Shown piece after piece: positions 8,708-17,249 of a DNA stretch of 64,000 nucleotides (position 1 is its first letter; the number at the start of each line of letters is the position of its first letter). A program made the position numbers and the translations under genes. The DNA is from an uncultured bacterium (lineage in GTDB: Bacteria; Planctomycetota; UBA1135; GCA-002686595), in NCBI GenBank assembly GCA_937896235.1, contig CALBMX010000016.1:1-64000 (forward strand). Reading direction: 5' to 3'. Under the pieces are notes generated by a model that saw only the letters and a list, made by a program, of their open reading frames with translations, was not told the DNA's origin and did no database searches.

Positions 8708-9055
8708 CTATGCCTTTTTGGCCCTTGCCTTTTTAGCCGCCTTTTTAGGAGCCTTCTTGGCGACCTTTTTAGCGACTTTCTTGGCTGCCTTCTTGGTCAC
8801 TTTCTTAGCGACCTTCTTGGCGACCTTTTTAGCGACTTTCTTGGCGACTTTCTTGGCTGCCTTCTTGGTCACTTTCTTAGCGACTTTCTTTGCTGCCTTC
8901 TTGGTCACTTTTTTAGCGACTTTTTTAGCAACCTTTTTGGCGACCTTCTTGGTCACTTTCTTGGCGGCCTTCTTGGTCACTTTTTTGGCTGCCTTTTTGA
9001 CTACTTTTTTAGTGGTAGCTTTCTTGGCTGCCTTCTTCTTAGCTTTCTTAGCCAT
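8708..9055 (-). CDS. Lysine-rich histone H1-like protein (KKxA repeats)
   Basis: A 115-residue protein composed almost only of Lys, Ala, Val and Thr, beginning MAKKAKKKAAKK and continuing as four-residue repeats of the KKVA, KKVT and KKAA type. Such AKK-repeat proteins resemble the C-terminal tail of eukaryotic histone H1 and chlamydial HctB, and bind DNA nonspecifically. ATG 9055 is the natural start; the frame is open 37 codons upstream, but that part has ordinary composition. There is no SD; CCTCCTCCC precedes the ATG. No hydrophobic globular domain is visible, so it is presumably unstructured. It is co-transcribed with HU just downstream. Confidence 0.85.
   Translation of the reverse strand: MAKKAKKKAAKKATTKKVVKKAAKKVTKKAAKKVTKKVAKKVAKKVAKKVTKKAAKKVAKKVTKKAAKKVAKKVAKKVAKKVAKKVTKKAAKKVAKKVAKKAPKKAAKKARAKKA
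8732..9040 (-). repeat. Tandem 12-nt repeat tract coding for KKxA units
   Basis: On the plus strand the tract reads as near-identical 12-nt units such as TTCTTGGCGACC and TTTTTAGCGACT. It makes up nearly the whole H1-like gene. Copy number could change by slippage in multiples of four residues without breaking the frame. Confidence 0.8.
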
Positions 9056-9252
9056 GGGAGGAGGTTTGTTCGTTTTTGGTCCAAGGACCGGATAGGGCGC
9101 TCTAGGGGCGCCGCCACTGACATCGCTCCATCCTTCGGCCACTTCCCCCTTGTGCTTTCCAAACAAATCCAGAAGTTTTCAATCCGTCGACCAACTTCTG
9201 CGTATTTTGCCTTGGATTCAGATGAAAAGACCCAAATTTTGGAAACGAAAGT

Positions 9253-9293
9253 AAGGGTGAGGCCCACCTGCAGCGCAGTTGGGCCTCACCCTT
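9253..9293 (-). terminator. Hairpin terminator after rpmB
   Basis: A 14-bp perfect stem, AAGGGTGAGGCCCA (9253-9266) with its complement at 9280-9293, loop of 13 nt. It lies about 80 nt downstream of the rpmB stop and is followed on the minus strand by a T-containing run (TTACTTTCGTTT). Confidence 0.85.
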
Positions 9294-9372
9294 AATCTTT
9301 GATTGGGCGATGGATCAAGTGGATCCCGCGCTTATCCCCCCTAGCTTAGTGACCTAGTCCAGAGGAGACCGC

Positions 9373-9627
9373 TCAGGACGCAGCTGCGGCTTTCACGCCG
9401 CTGGCCTTCGCAACGCGATTGCCTTTGATGCACTTTGTGCATACGCGCTTTCGCTGAACCTCGCCATCAACGAGGGCGCGGACTTTTTGAAGGTTGGGGC
9501 GGAACTTGCGCAAGGTGCGTCCCGTGATGCGCAGACCGACGCCGCCGGCCTTCTTGGGCAGACCGCGGCGGGCGATCGTACCGCCGGATTGGGTCTTTTT
9601 GCCGCAGATATCACAAACACGTGCCAT
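9373..9627 (-). CDS. rpmB: 50S ribosomal protein L28
   Basis: An 84-residue L28 of the zinc-ribbon type. MARVCDICGKKTQSGG at the N-terminus and CTKCIKG near the end give a complete CXXC...CXXC pair, and RKFRPNLQKVR is the conserved rRNA-binding core. It is monocistronic, with its own promoter candidate upstream (9725-9753) and a terminator downstream (9253-9293). ATG 9627 was chosen because L28 begins directly with MARVCDICG; the longer open frame to 9846 does not look like protein. Confidence 0.95.
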   Translation of the reverse strand: MARVCDICGKKTQSGGTIARRGLPKKAGGVGLRITGRTLRKFRPNLQKVRALVDGEVQRKRVCTKCIKGNRVAKASGVKAAAAS

Positions 9628-9724
9628 GGGGGAACTCCGATGAGTCTTACTTAGATTTGAACGATGCCGAGCCCCAGTACCTACTAATGTGCACTTATGA
9701 GACCCGGTGAAAAACAGGCCCGAG

Positions 9725-9753
9725 AGCATAGCGCCCTCCCCCCGTAGCGGCAA
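9725..9753 (-). promoter_or_regulatory. Sigma-70-like promoter for rpmB
   Basis: On the minus strand, TTGCCG (9748-9753) is followed after exactly 17 nt by TATGCT (9725-9730). This predicts a start near 9718 and a 5' leader of about 90 nt before the rpmB ATG. Good match and spacing, but predicted by eye only. Confidence 0.45.
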
Positions 9754-9869
9754 GGCCGAAGCCATCAATTTGGAGAGTCGACACAGAACCGTGCCCAAGG
9801 GAACCATAAAAAGAGCCCTGCAGATGCCGCGGTGGCACTTCCCCAAAACAACGTCGATCTAGAATTGAA

Positions 9870-9905
9870 AGAGAGGTGAAGGGCACTTTTGGCCTTTCAC
9901 CTCTC
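9870..9905 (-). terminator. Hairpin terminator after Ig-repeat lipoprotein gene
   Basis: A 15-bp stem (AGAGAGGTGAAGGGC with GCCTTTCACCTCTCT, one G-U pair) around a short loop, 45 bp past the stop of the large lipoprotein gene. The rest of 9628-9949 holds the rpmB leader and promoter; I see no gene there. Confidence 0.8.
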
Positions 9906-9949
9906 TAGAGGGGTCACAGATCCCTTGAATCGGGTTTCTTTGGGAGGGC

Positions 9950-12900
9950 TTAGAGAGTCACGTCGACTGTCAAAGCTCCCGCCGCGTTGCCTGCTAGGTC
10001 TTCCACTCCAGCCATCACCTGGAGTTGATCCCCGGGTGAGAGCGTGCTCAGAAAGGTGACTCGATAGACGTCACCTTGAAGAACACTAACCGTCATAACG
10101 GACTGGCCACCGGTCGAAGTCCATGCGACGGGCAAGGACAAGAGTAGCGGGCTGACATCTTCACTTACTCGCACATCAATGGAGCGTCCCGTGAAGTCTT
10201 CACGGTAGTTCACGAAGGCCTCCACAAGACTGGGTGTTGTGGCATCTCCACTTACGCTGCCAGTGATGTCAGCAGCCGTCATCACCAGGCCAGACAAGTC
10301 CGTCACGCCAGATGCAGTCACGTGCACTGATTGGCTTGCATTGAGGTTCTGACCATCTCCGAGGGGAAATACGACCGTGTTGGTGCCACTGACATACCGG
10401 GCTTGAAGGCCATTCAAAGTGAACGGGACCCCACCCTGGTCAATCGTGTAGTGCGTAACATCTAGTCCAAGTCCGGTCTGCACGGGCTTGTCGAAGCGCA
10501 CAAGCACGAGGTCGCCGCCTTCGCCCTCTTGGATGACTCCTGTCACCGAGGTGACTGTCGGTCCCGCAACGTCCTGGCCAACGGCGAGCTGGCTCGCAAT
10601 CCCCAAGTTTCCAGCAAGGTCACGGAAGCTCACGTTGACGGTTGCTCCGATGGAGGCTCCACCGTTGAAAGTAACCCGGGTCGTACGCCGGCCGACCCGA
10701 AGCGCCAGATCCGGATTGACGGCGCCGATATCAACAAGAGTTTCGTCGCTGCCGTCGTCGGCTCGGATCGCCTCGCTCATCTCAATCAAGAGAGAGTTGG
10801 TCGGGTCGTTCGCGTCCATACGAACCTTGGATGCGTCGAGTGTCGGGACACTGCTGTCACCTGCGGCAACAAACGAGTCCGTAGTCGAGCCAACCACTTC
10901 CACTCCGTAGGCGGAGAAGACGCCCGACACAATCACATCATAGGTACTGGAAGTTAGCAGGTCCACCGCACCGAGTTGATCCAGATTGATCGTCGTGGTC
11001 TGCACGCCATCAAAGCTGATCGTCGCACGGGACAAGTCAATGGCAGCTCCAAGTAATTCGACGGTGTAGTTTGAGATGTCCTCCATGCCCCATGGGGACA
11101 TGGCTCGATCGAAGACAACCGTAAGAATGTCGTTGAACTCACCGGAAACACTTAGCCCAGCCGAGATTCCGAACTGAAGCATCGGCGCACTGGAGTCCTC
11201 CGCGAAAATCGGGAGGTTTTTCACAGGGAAGATCTGGTTTGTGGCGAGGTCCGTGATTCCACGTACATCGAGGGTGTGTAGCCCCGCAGTAACCGTGAGG
11301 CCAAAGTCAACGTCAACTTGCAACATGTCTCCGCTCACCACCGCTGAGACGGGATAGCCAACAAAAGTTCCAAGCCCGTCATACAGCTCGTAGACAGTGA
11401 ATGCCGTGGGGTTCAAGATCGGATCATAGTAGTCCGAGAAACCAGTACTCGGCTCATTCATTCGCAAGTGTACGAGACTATCATCGACCGCATCAACCCA
11501 CGCGATCTCGACCACGGGGTAGTTCGTTTCGGCGTCAACGACTCCTGTTATTAGGGTCGTCGTCACTGTGTTGCCACCGATGTCGCGCATCCCCGTCATC
11601 GTCACGTTGAATCCGTGGCGTGCTGGCAAGTCTCCACCAGAGGTGAACGTCAAAACAGCCTCACGTGAAGACACGTCGTAGTCAACCGTTGCACCCGTCG
11701 TGTCCATCGGAACACTTAGGGGCGACTGCACAAACCAGGATGAGGCTTGCTCAACTTCACTTTCGATCATGTCGTCACTGAAAAGAACAGTAACCGTGTC
11801 GTTGAGGGCGCCTTCAACACCAATCGCTACTGGTGCGGAGATCGTCGGCCTCAGCTGGTCTGTCGAGGTTACAACGAGACCGGTCACTGCCTCCATCGGG
11901 TTGCCTGCGACATCCTCGACAAGATCGGCAGAGATCGTTTGGTCGCCGGGGATGATTGCGGCGTCAAGCTCGAGGCGAACAGTGCGAAGGTCTGCCATGC
12001 GAGTGGCGCTCAAAACATTAAGGCCTCCTGTCACGCTCCAGTTCCCTGTGACCTCGGCAGCCGTTTGGGCAACATCTTCTCCGAACATCACGTCGACAGT
12101 AGCGCCATTCCCATCGAGGTTACGGTTTTGGACAGAGGCGACCACTTCCGGCAGCGAAACATCGCCGTCAACAGTGCCCGTGTAAGACGTAACGAACAGG
12201 TCGCCATCGATATCGAGCGGCTCATTCCCTGTGGCCGCCTTGAAGGTGAAGCCGGTCCCATTGACGAAATCCGAATCCAATGTGATCGTCAACGATTTCG
12301 CTAGAAAATCGTAGCTGAAGAGTTGACCGGAGAGGTCGACCGGATTCCCGTCAACAACTAGATCCCAGTGAGCTGGATCGTTTGCGTCGATCGGATCAAT
12401 CGCCTGATCAAACAAGATCACGGCCTGATCGTTTTCCGAGTTCTCGACCGTACGAACTTCAGGGGAACTACTGAAATCATTGGCCACACTGCTACCCTGG
12501 CCAATGGGTGCCACCACCGTCGCAAAGGCATTCCCGTGAAAGTCCCATAGGTTTTTCACGGTCACGCTATCCACGGTAGGGATCATTGGTTCCGTAAAAG
12601 TCACGCGGAGGGTGTCCTCTGCTATTTGAGTAATCCCATAAGAGAACACCGGAAGAGTAGTCGTGAAACTCGAAAACGAGCTCGTGAAGTTCGGGTCGAG
12701 CGCCTCGCTAAACACGAAGTCGACCACACGACCGTACTCGTCTGAGCCTAAATGTTGATCCGAGCTAACCAGTGTCGGTACCGAGACGTCGCCAATGGCT
12801 GCGCCATTGACACTACCAGCATCCACGTCCGCATCAGAGACACTATGGACTCCCGTGGCGAAGACCTCAAAGCTCGCATGCAAGCCAGCGCTTGCGCCAA

Positions 12901-13465
12901 GTGCGACTGCGACTTTGCTCGTGACTGGGTCGTAGTCGAAAACAGAGCCAGTCAGATCCACATCGGACCCGTTCTCAAGCAAGCGCCAGTTGGCGAGATT
13001 CTCGGCTTCGGCTTCGATAAGCTGCGCACCAGAGAAGTTGAGATCTAGCGTGTCATTACCAACTCCGGCGGCCTGTGTGCCACCAGTAATCGTAAATGTG
13101 GGGGCGGTGCCGTCGCTGGAGGAAACCCCAACATAGGCTGTGCCCACGCTGGGGATAGAGACCGCGCGAACTTGGTGAGAGGGTGTCACCCTAGCATCCC
13201 AAGTGACCGTTGCAGCGTTGCCAGCAACACTAACGGAGAGGGCAAGCTGTCCGCCATTCGCCTCGAAGTTAGCAGGCGACAAAGCCCCTGGTGTATGCGG
13301 CAGGGAGACGACCGTTGTAAGCCCTGACGGATCTACTCCCAGATCCTGGAGGACAGACGAGATCGTACCGGCGGTTGTCCCTGAAGGCGAAGAGCCTCCG
13401 GAGCAAGCGGCGAATAGCAAAGTCGATGCAAAGATCGAAAAACGGGTTGTGTTCCCAAGCCTCAT
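9950..13465 (-). CDS. Giant secreted lipoprotein with repeated SbsA-like Ig domains
   Basis: A 1171-residue predicted lipoprotein. It begins MRLGNTTRFSIFASTLLFAACSGG, with a lipobox ending at the Cys of FAAC, followed by a Ser/Gly/Thr linker. The rest is roughly ten copies of a 95-120-residue beta domain, each with a strand motif of the VxFSExhD type: FSEALDPNF, ILFDQAIDPID, VMFGEDVAQ, VLFSDDMIES, VVFDRAMSPW, VRFDKPVQTG, VRVSEDVSP. This is the pattern of Ig-like 'Big_5/SbsA' or SwmB-type domains of surface proteins. Likely role: cell-surface adhesion or scaffold. ATG 13465 is fixed by the signal peptide. It ends without an anchoring or sorting domain. Confidence 0.8.
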   Translation of the reverse strand: MRLGNTTRFSIFASTLLFAACSGGSSPSGTTAGTISSVLQDLGVDPSGLTTVVSLPHTPGALSPANFEANGGQLALSVSVAGNAATVTWDARVTPSHQVRAVSIPSVGTAYVGVSSSDGTAPTFTITGGTQAAGVGNDTLDLNFSGAQLIEAEAENLANWRLLENGSDVDLTGSVFDYDPVTSKVAVALGASAGLHASFEVFATGVHSVSDADVDAGSVNGAAIGDVSVPTLVSSDQHLGSDEYGRVVDFVFSEALDPNFTSSFSSFTTTLPVFSYGITQIAEDTLRVTFTEPMIPTVDSVTVKNLWDFHGNAFATVVAPIGQGSSVANDFSSSPEVRTVENSENDQAVILFDQAIDPIDANDPAHWDLVVDGNPVDLSGQLFSYDFLAKSLTITLDSDFVNGTGFTFKAATGNEPLDIDGDLFVTSYTGTVDGDVSLPEVVASVQNRNLDGNGATVDVMFGEDVAQTAAEVTGNWSVTGGLNVLSATRMADLRTVRLELDAAIIPGDQTISADLVEDVAGNPMEAVTGLVVTSTDQLRPTISAPVAIGVEGALNDTVTVLFSDDMIESEVEQASSWFVQSPLSVPMDTTGATVDYDVSSREAVLTFTSGGDLPARHGFNVTMTGMRDIGGNTVTTTLITGVVDAETNYPVVEIAWVDAVDDSLVHLRMNEPSTGFSDYYDPILNPTAFTVYELYDGLGTFVGYPVSAVVSGDMLQVDVDFGLTVTAGLHTLDVRGITDLATNQIFPVKNLPIFAEDSSAPMLQFGISAGLSVSGEFNDILTVVFDRAMSPWGMEDISNYTVELLGAAIDLSRATISFDGVQTTTINLDQLGAVDLLTSSTYDVIVSGVFSAYGVEVVGSTTDSFVAAGDSSVPTLDASKVRMDANDPTNSLLIEMSEAIRADDGSDETLVDIGAVNPDLALRVGRRTTRVTFNGGASIGATVNVSFRDLAGNLGIASQLAVGQDVAGPTVTSVTGVIQEGEGGDLVLVRFDKPVQTGLGLDVTHYTIDQGGVPFTLNGLQARYVSGTNTVVFPLGDGQNLNASQSVHVTASGVTDLSGLVMTAADITGSVSGDATTPSLVEAFVNYREDFTGRSIDVRVSEDVSPLLLSLPVAWTSTGGQSVMTVSVLQGDVYRVTFLSTLSPGDQLQVMAGVEDLAGNAAGALTVDVTL

Positions 13466-13509
13466 GGTTGGTTCCTTATCTGCGTAGGGTGCTGCTCCCC
13501 ATTTGGTGC

Positions 13510-13539
13510 GGGGGAGCGGGTGCGGGGGACCGGGGGGGG
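13510..13539 (+). other. G-quadruplex-type motif upstream of the lipoprotein gene
   Basis: Four G runs (5, 3, 5 and 8 G) separated by three 3-nt loops, AGC, TGC and ACC, fit the canonical G3+N1-7 quadruplex rule. The G-rich strand is the template strand of the leader of the Ig-repeat lipoprotein gene, 45-75 nt before its ATG. Folding is not tested. Confidence 0.55.
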
Positions 13540-13666
13540 ATCCCCATTGGGGATGTGGTCTAGGCAAAACATCGGCACCTGCATTCCCGAATCTGAAACT
13601 CAACTCAAGACAAATGCGCAAAGCGTAAATGTCCCAATATCCCAACGTATCCGCTGCCATTGACAA

Positions 13667-13702
13667 CGCCCCGCACCTCCTTCTTAAAGGTGGTTCGGGG
13701 CG
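13667..13702 (-). terminator. Hairpin terminator after beta-propeller gene
   Basis: CGCCCCG (13667-13673) pairs with CGGGGCG (13696-13702), and inner CACCT pairs with AGGTG, giving a bulged hairpin 25 bp beyond the propeller gene stop. There is no clean T tract. The remainder of 13466-13727 holds the leader of the lipoprotein gene. Confidence 0.55.
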
Positions 13703-13727
13703 CCCTGGCGAGTCCAGTGAAGCTTTG

Positions 13728-15326
13728 CTAAAGGATCGTCGGCAGCCTTGTCGCGGCTGAGAACTCCAGGCCAAAAGGTGTGACAAAAACGGCCTGCACG
13801 GCAATCGCCATCCCAATCAGGCTCGCGCTTGATGGGATGACCCCGACCAAATCTGCCCTTCCAAAAGCATCGGCAAGGAGACCTTGCATGATGAAGGCCT
13901 GGCTCGGGTCGATCTTGAGTTCCCCAAGTACGCCGTTGATTGTTATGGGCGGGCTGCCATAGGACATGGGCGATCCAAAAACGAGTAAAGTACCCGTGCT
14001 GCCCGCTTGCATGGAAGTGAATTGAAAGGGAGCTCCGATCAAAGTTTGCCCGACGATCTGTAGGTCACGTTGGCCTGTTGCAAAGGACTGAACGTAGCCG
14101 GTTGTGGCGAACTGATTGGAGTGGGACCCCTTCATCGCTACGGTGATTCGATCCCCCGTATCGTCCATATCAAGCGCCATCACACTGCCCGCTAAATAGG
14201 TTGAAAAGACTGGTAGGGGCTCGTTGCGATCCAATAGGACCAGCTGGGGTTCTGGACCTCCACTACCCCAAGCGCCGAGGACGGCACGATTGCCATTCGG
14301 CGAGATCGCAATGTCTTGCGGGAAATTTTGGAGGCCGCCCCCAAGCCCGGACTGTGTGAACTCGTGCAACTTGGATGACGTGGAAAGGTCCCACATCTGA
14401 AAGCGAATCGACAAGCCTGTTTGATAGTTCCACCATCCTGCTGCAAGCTCCGATCCATCGGAAGAGAGCGCGATGCGTGTTGTCATCCACTCGGACGTCA
14501 CCACCAGATTTTGAGTCTCGGAATACCCCGTTGCACTCTCGGTGAAGATATGCAGCTTGCCTAGATCTCCCAACGCAAGGGTGCTTCCATCCGCGGAGAT
14601 CGCGAAGGCTTCCGTGGAAGATGGGAGCGATTGCTGCAAGAGGATGTTGCCCGCCCCGTCCAGCAAAAGGAAAGCTCCTCCTAGCGCCACCAAGATCCGA
14701 TCCCCCCCCTTGGAAATCGCCAGCCCGCGCAGGCTACCCGCAGCGAAGCTCACACTAAAATCACTGGAGCCGTCTGCTGGAGACAGGCGGTCCAAGTCTA
14801 CACGCCCAACTTTGGGGTCAAACCTTGCCGCCACTACGGCTTCTCCTGTGGAGTCGACCGCCAAGAGCACTCCTCCAACGACATCCGGCCCGAGGGTTCG
14901 AGTCCAAAGAAGCGGTTGGGAGCTTTGGAATCCGCTAAATCGCGACACTTCGGTCTTACGACCTGCGCTTGGCGTGGAGCCCGCAAACTGCGCCGCCGCG
15001 TAAAGCTCATCGATGCAGTCCCCGGCCTCGACGTCAACGATGTTGAGAGCGCCTATTTGTGGGAAGGAAAAAACGGTCTGAAGAGTGGCGGCGTTTGTCC
15101 CCCCGAGAAGTGTCACCGCAGGATTGCCAACCGCCTCCCCGACCCATGCGAACTCGCCATCCGCAACCAGAGCCACATCACGGGGAATCCATGGCGAGAC
15201 GGCTGTCGAGCCATAACTCCATCGCATCCCCTGCGAATAGGGATCACTGACGGTCTGTGCTCGAGCCGATGCCGCGAGCAGCAAAAGGGCGGCTAAGGGC
15301 CATATTTTGAGGGTTATCTTCGTCAT
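13728..15326 (-). CDS. Secreted beta-propeller (WD40/YncE-like) protein
   Basis: A 532-residue exported protein. ATG 15326 gives a textbook signal peptide (MTKITLKIWPLAALLLLAA, cleavage near ARAQ). The body contains repeated blades of the type GDRILVALGGAFLLLD, DGSTLALGDLGKLHIF and NGNRAVLGAWGSGG. Typical blade starts are SADGS, SSDGS and SPNGN, as in WD40/YncE/quinoprotein propellers. The C-terminal 120 residues look like a separate beta domain. No catalytic motif is recognised. It lies upstream of, and in the same direction as, the Ig-repeat lipoprotein, but with a hairpin between them. A C8 run occurs at 14702-14709. Confidence 0.65.
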   Translation of the reverse strand: MTKITLKIWPLAALLLLAASARAQTVSDPYSQGMRWSYGSTAVSPWIPRDVALVADGEFAWVGEAVGNPAVTLLGGTNAATLQTVFSFPQIGALNIVDVEAGDCIDELYAAAQFAGSTPSAGRKTEVSRFSGFQSSQPLLWTRTLGPDVVGGVLLAVDSTGEAVVAARFDPKVGRVDLDRLSPADGSSDFSVSFAAGSLRGLAISKGGDRILVALGGAFLLLDGAGNILLQQSLPSSTEAFAISADGSTLALGDLGKLHIFTESATGYSETQNLVVTSEWMTTRIALSSDGSELAAGWWNYQTGLSIRFQMWDLSTSSKLHEFTQSGLGGGLQNFPQDIAISPNGNRAVLGAWGSGGPEPQLVLLDRNEPLPVFSTYLAGSVMALDMDDTGDRITVAMKGSHSNQFATTGYVQSFATGQRDLQIVGQTLIGAPFQFTSMQAGSTGTLLVFGSPMSYGSPPITINGVLGELKIDPSQAFIMQGLLADAFGRADLVGVIPSSASLIGMAIAVQAVFVTPFGLEFSAATRLPTIL

Positions 15327-15611
15327 TGGGGCGTTGCGCCGACGCTGCTGGGAATCGAGGAGAGCGTCCACTTCCGTACTTTCGACTCGGCTGCGAGCCA
15401 ATCTGAAACCTCTCTAGAGAAACCTATCCCTAAAATCGGCCCTGTGCTGAGGGAATTTCATCCCCAGGTATGGATGCTCAGACTTGGCCTTTTGGGGTCG
15501 ATCTCGTACCCTCCTTGCCCTTCAATGCATCCGTTTGGCGCATTGGCAACTTGGTGGGCCCGATTCCTGAGGCTTCCAGAGGGTTGCCGCGCGCCCATAA
15601 GAGCCCAATTT

Positions 15612-16727
15612 ATGTCCGACCTGCAGACCATGAAACAGACTCCTCTTCACGACGTCCACGCCGCCCTAGGCGCGCGCATGATCGACTTCGGAGGCTGGCA
15701 TATGCCTGTCCAGTACGGCCCCATCCTCGACGAAGTCAACATCGTCCGAAACGCTTGCGGTCTGTTTGACCTTGGGCACATGGGCCGCTATCACGTGATT
15801 GGTCCCGACGCCATTAAGATGGTCGATTCGGTCGCGACCAACTACTGCGCGAAGATTCCGATTGGCTCGATTCGCTATTCCTTGTTCTGCCTGGAAGACG
15901 GAAATCCGATCGATGACGTACTCCTCTACCGCGAAGAGCAAGATGTGTTCATCGTTGTCAACGCGGGCAACCGCGAGCGCGACCTCGTTCACCTTCGCAA
16001 GCACGCCGAAGGGTTCGACTGCGAGGTTATCGACGAGAGCGACGACCTAGACATGATCGCCCTACAGGGCCAAACTTCGGTTGCCATCATGCAAGCGGTC
16101 ACCGAGGGATGCGACGTGTCCGCAATCAAGTACTATAAGTTTGACTTCGGCACGGTATGCGGCATCGAGAACGTCCGCATCAGTCGAACGGGCTACACCG
16201 GTGAAGATGGTTTCGAAATCTACTTCCCGCCGACCGAGTCCGCGCGCGTTTGGAATACGCTGCTCGAAGTCGGCAAGGAGCACGGCTTGCAGCCGATCGG
16301 GCTCGGCGCGCGAGACACACTCCGCCTCGAGGCCGGCATGGCCCTCTATGGCCACGAGATCGACGACAACCACAACCCGGTCGAGGCTGGCCTCGGCTTC
16401 GGGATTTCTTTCCATGAGGACAAAGGCGACTACCTCGGCCGCGATGCCCTCCTCGCAGTCAAGGCTGCTCCCAAGCAAGCACTCGTCGGCATCACAACCG
16501 AAGGCAAGCGCGTACCTCGCCAAGGGTACAAGCTCTTCCGCGGCGACATGGAAGTTGGCTATATTGTCTCTGGGAGTGTCTCTCCCACGATCAAGACGAA
16601 CATCGGCACGGCGTACCTCACTCTCGGCAACGAAGAGGTCGGCACCGCGCTCGAAATGGATATCCGCGGAAAGCGTCAAGCCTGCGTTGTGGCTCCCCAG
16701 CCCTTCTTCTCACGCACCCGCAAGTAA
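15612..16727 (+). CDS. gcvT: Aminomethyltransferase (glycine cleavage T protein)
   Basis: A 371-residue T protein that transfers the methylene group from lipoyl-bound aminomethyl of GcvH to tetrahydrofolate, releasing ammonia. Hallmarks are TPLHDVHAALGARMIDFGGW at the start, then FDLGHMGR, RTGYTGEDGFEIY, and LRLEAGMALYGHEID near the middle. The frame is open to 15444, but family homology begins near MSDLQTMKQTPL, so ATG 15612 is chosen. It is followed by gcvH after 38 bp. The upstream 285 bp holds the divergent leader of the propeller gene; I saw no glycine-riboswitch core in it. The P protein genes are not in the window. Confidence 0.94.
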   Translation: MSDLQTMKQTPLHDVHAALGARMIDFGGWHMPVQYGPILDEVNIVRNACGLFDLGHMGRYHVIGPDAIKMVDSVATNYCAKIPIGSIRYSLFCLEDGNPIDDVLLYREEQDVFIVVNAGNRERDLVHLRKHAEGFDCEVIDESDDLDMIALQGQTSVAIMQAVTEGCDVSAIKYYKFDFGTVCGIENVRISRTGYTGEDGFEIYFPPTESARVWNTLLEVGKEHGLQPIGLGARDTLRLEAGMALYGHEIDDNHNPVEAGLGFGISFHEDKGDYLGRDALLAVKAAPKQALVGITTEGKRVPRQGYKLFRGDMEVGYIVSGSVSPTIKTNIGTAYLTLGNEEVGTALEMDIRGKRQACVVAPQPFFSRTRK

Positions 16728-16765
16728 CAAACTCCCCCACCCCTTTTTAGAACCCTAAAAATATC

Positions 16766-17164
16766 ATGCGTCCTACTGACCGTAAGTACACCAAGTCCCA
16801 CGAGTGGGTCATGATCGACGGCGATACCGCCCTCATCGGCATCACCGACTTCGCCGTCAATGAGCTTTGCAACGGCAACGAGGGAGACCTTGTTTACTGT
16901 GACCTTCCCGATCCTGATCGTATCGTCGAGGCCGGCGAAACCTTTGGTGAGATCGAGTCCGTCAAAGCTGTCGCAGATTTGAGCTCTCCGATCGCTGGCA
17001 CCGTTATTGAGAACAACCCGGCCATCGAAGATCACCTCGAGATCCTCTCCGAGGACCCCTGGAAGAAAGGCTGGATGATTCGCATCAAGCCCGTTTCGAA
17101 GAGCCTGGACGGCCTTATGGACGCCGCTGCTTACGACGAGTTCGTCGCTGCAAGCGCCGAGTAA
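16766..17164 (+). CDS. gcvH: Glycine cleavage system H protein
   Basis: A 132-residue lipoyl carrier protein that shuttles the aminomethyl intermediate between P, T and L proteins. It starts KYTKSHEWV and has the lipoylation motif GEIESVKAVADLSSPIAG, with the modified lysine at residue 67. The C-terminal WMIRIKP is typical. It lies between gcvT and a lipoyl/octanoyl transferase gene that could modify it. ATG 16766 has no SD. Confidence 0.95.
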   Translation: MRPTDRKYTKSHEWVMIDGDTALIGITDFAVNELCNGNEGDLVYCDLPDPDRIVEAGETFGEIESVKAVADLSSPIAGTVIENNPAIEDHLEILSEDPWKKGWMIRIKPVSKSLDGLMDAAAYDEFVAASAE

Positions 17165-17176
17165 TTCGCAAGGCAC

Positions 17177-17234
17177 AGTCGCCCCGGTGCACTTCGAGTT
17201 CCCAAGCGGCGAACTCAGGCGCGCCGGGGCGACT
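17177..17234 (+). terminator. Long nested hairpin between gcvH and the lipoate transferase gene
   Basis: An 11-bp perfect outer stem (AGTCGCCCCGG 17177-17187 with its complement 17224-17234) encloses a second 6-bp stem, GAGTTC (17196-17201) with GAACTC (17211-17216). Only a weak T run follows, so it may be a partial terminator or processing site rather than a full stop. Confidence 0.6.
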
Positions 17235-17249
17235 TGCAATTCTAACCTT

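Noticed and set aside
8538-9095. Plus-strand frame of 185 codons rich in Ala-Phe-Leu
   Set aside because: It is the exact antisense of the lysine-repeat and hup genes; AAG/GCC repeats read backwards give hydrophobic residues. Not a real membrane protein.
9628-9846. N-terminal extension of L28
   Set aside because: The frame is open but the sequence lacks protein-like composition; L28 family proteins start at MARVCDICG, and a promoter candidate lies inside this stretch.
15327-15611. Glycine riboswitch upstream of gcvT
   Set aside because: I looked for the conserved glycine aptamer core and tandem aptamer layout and did not find them.
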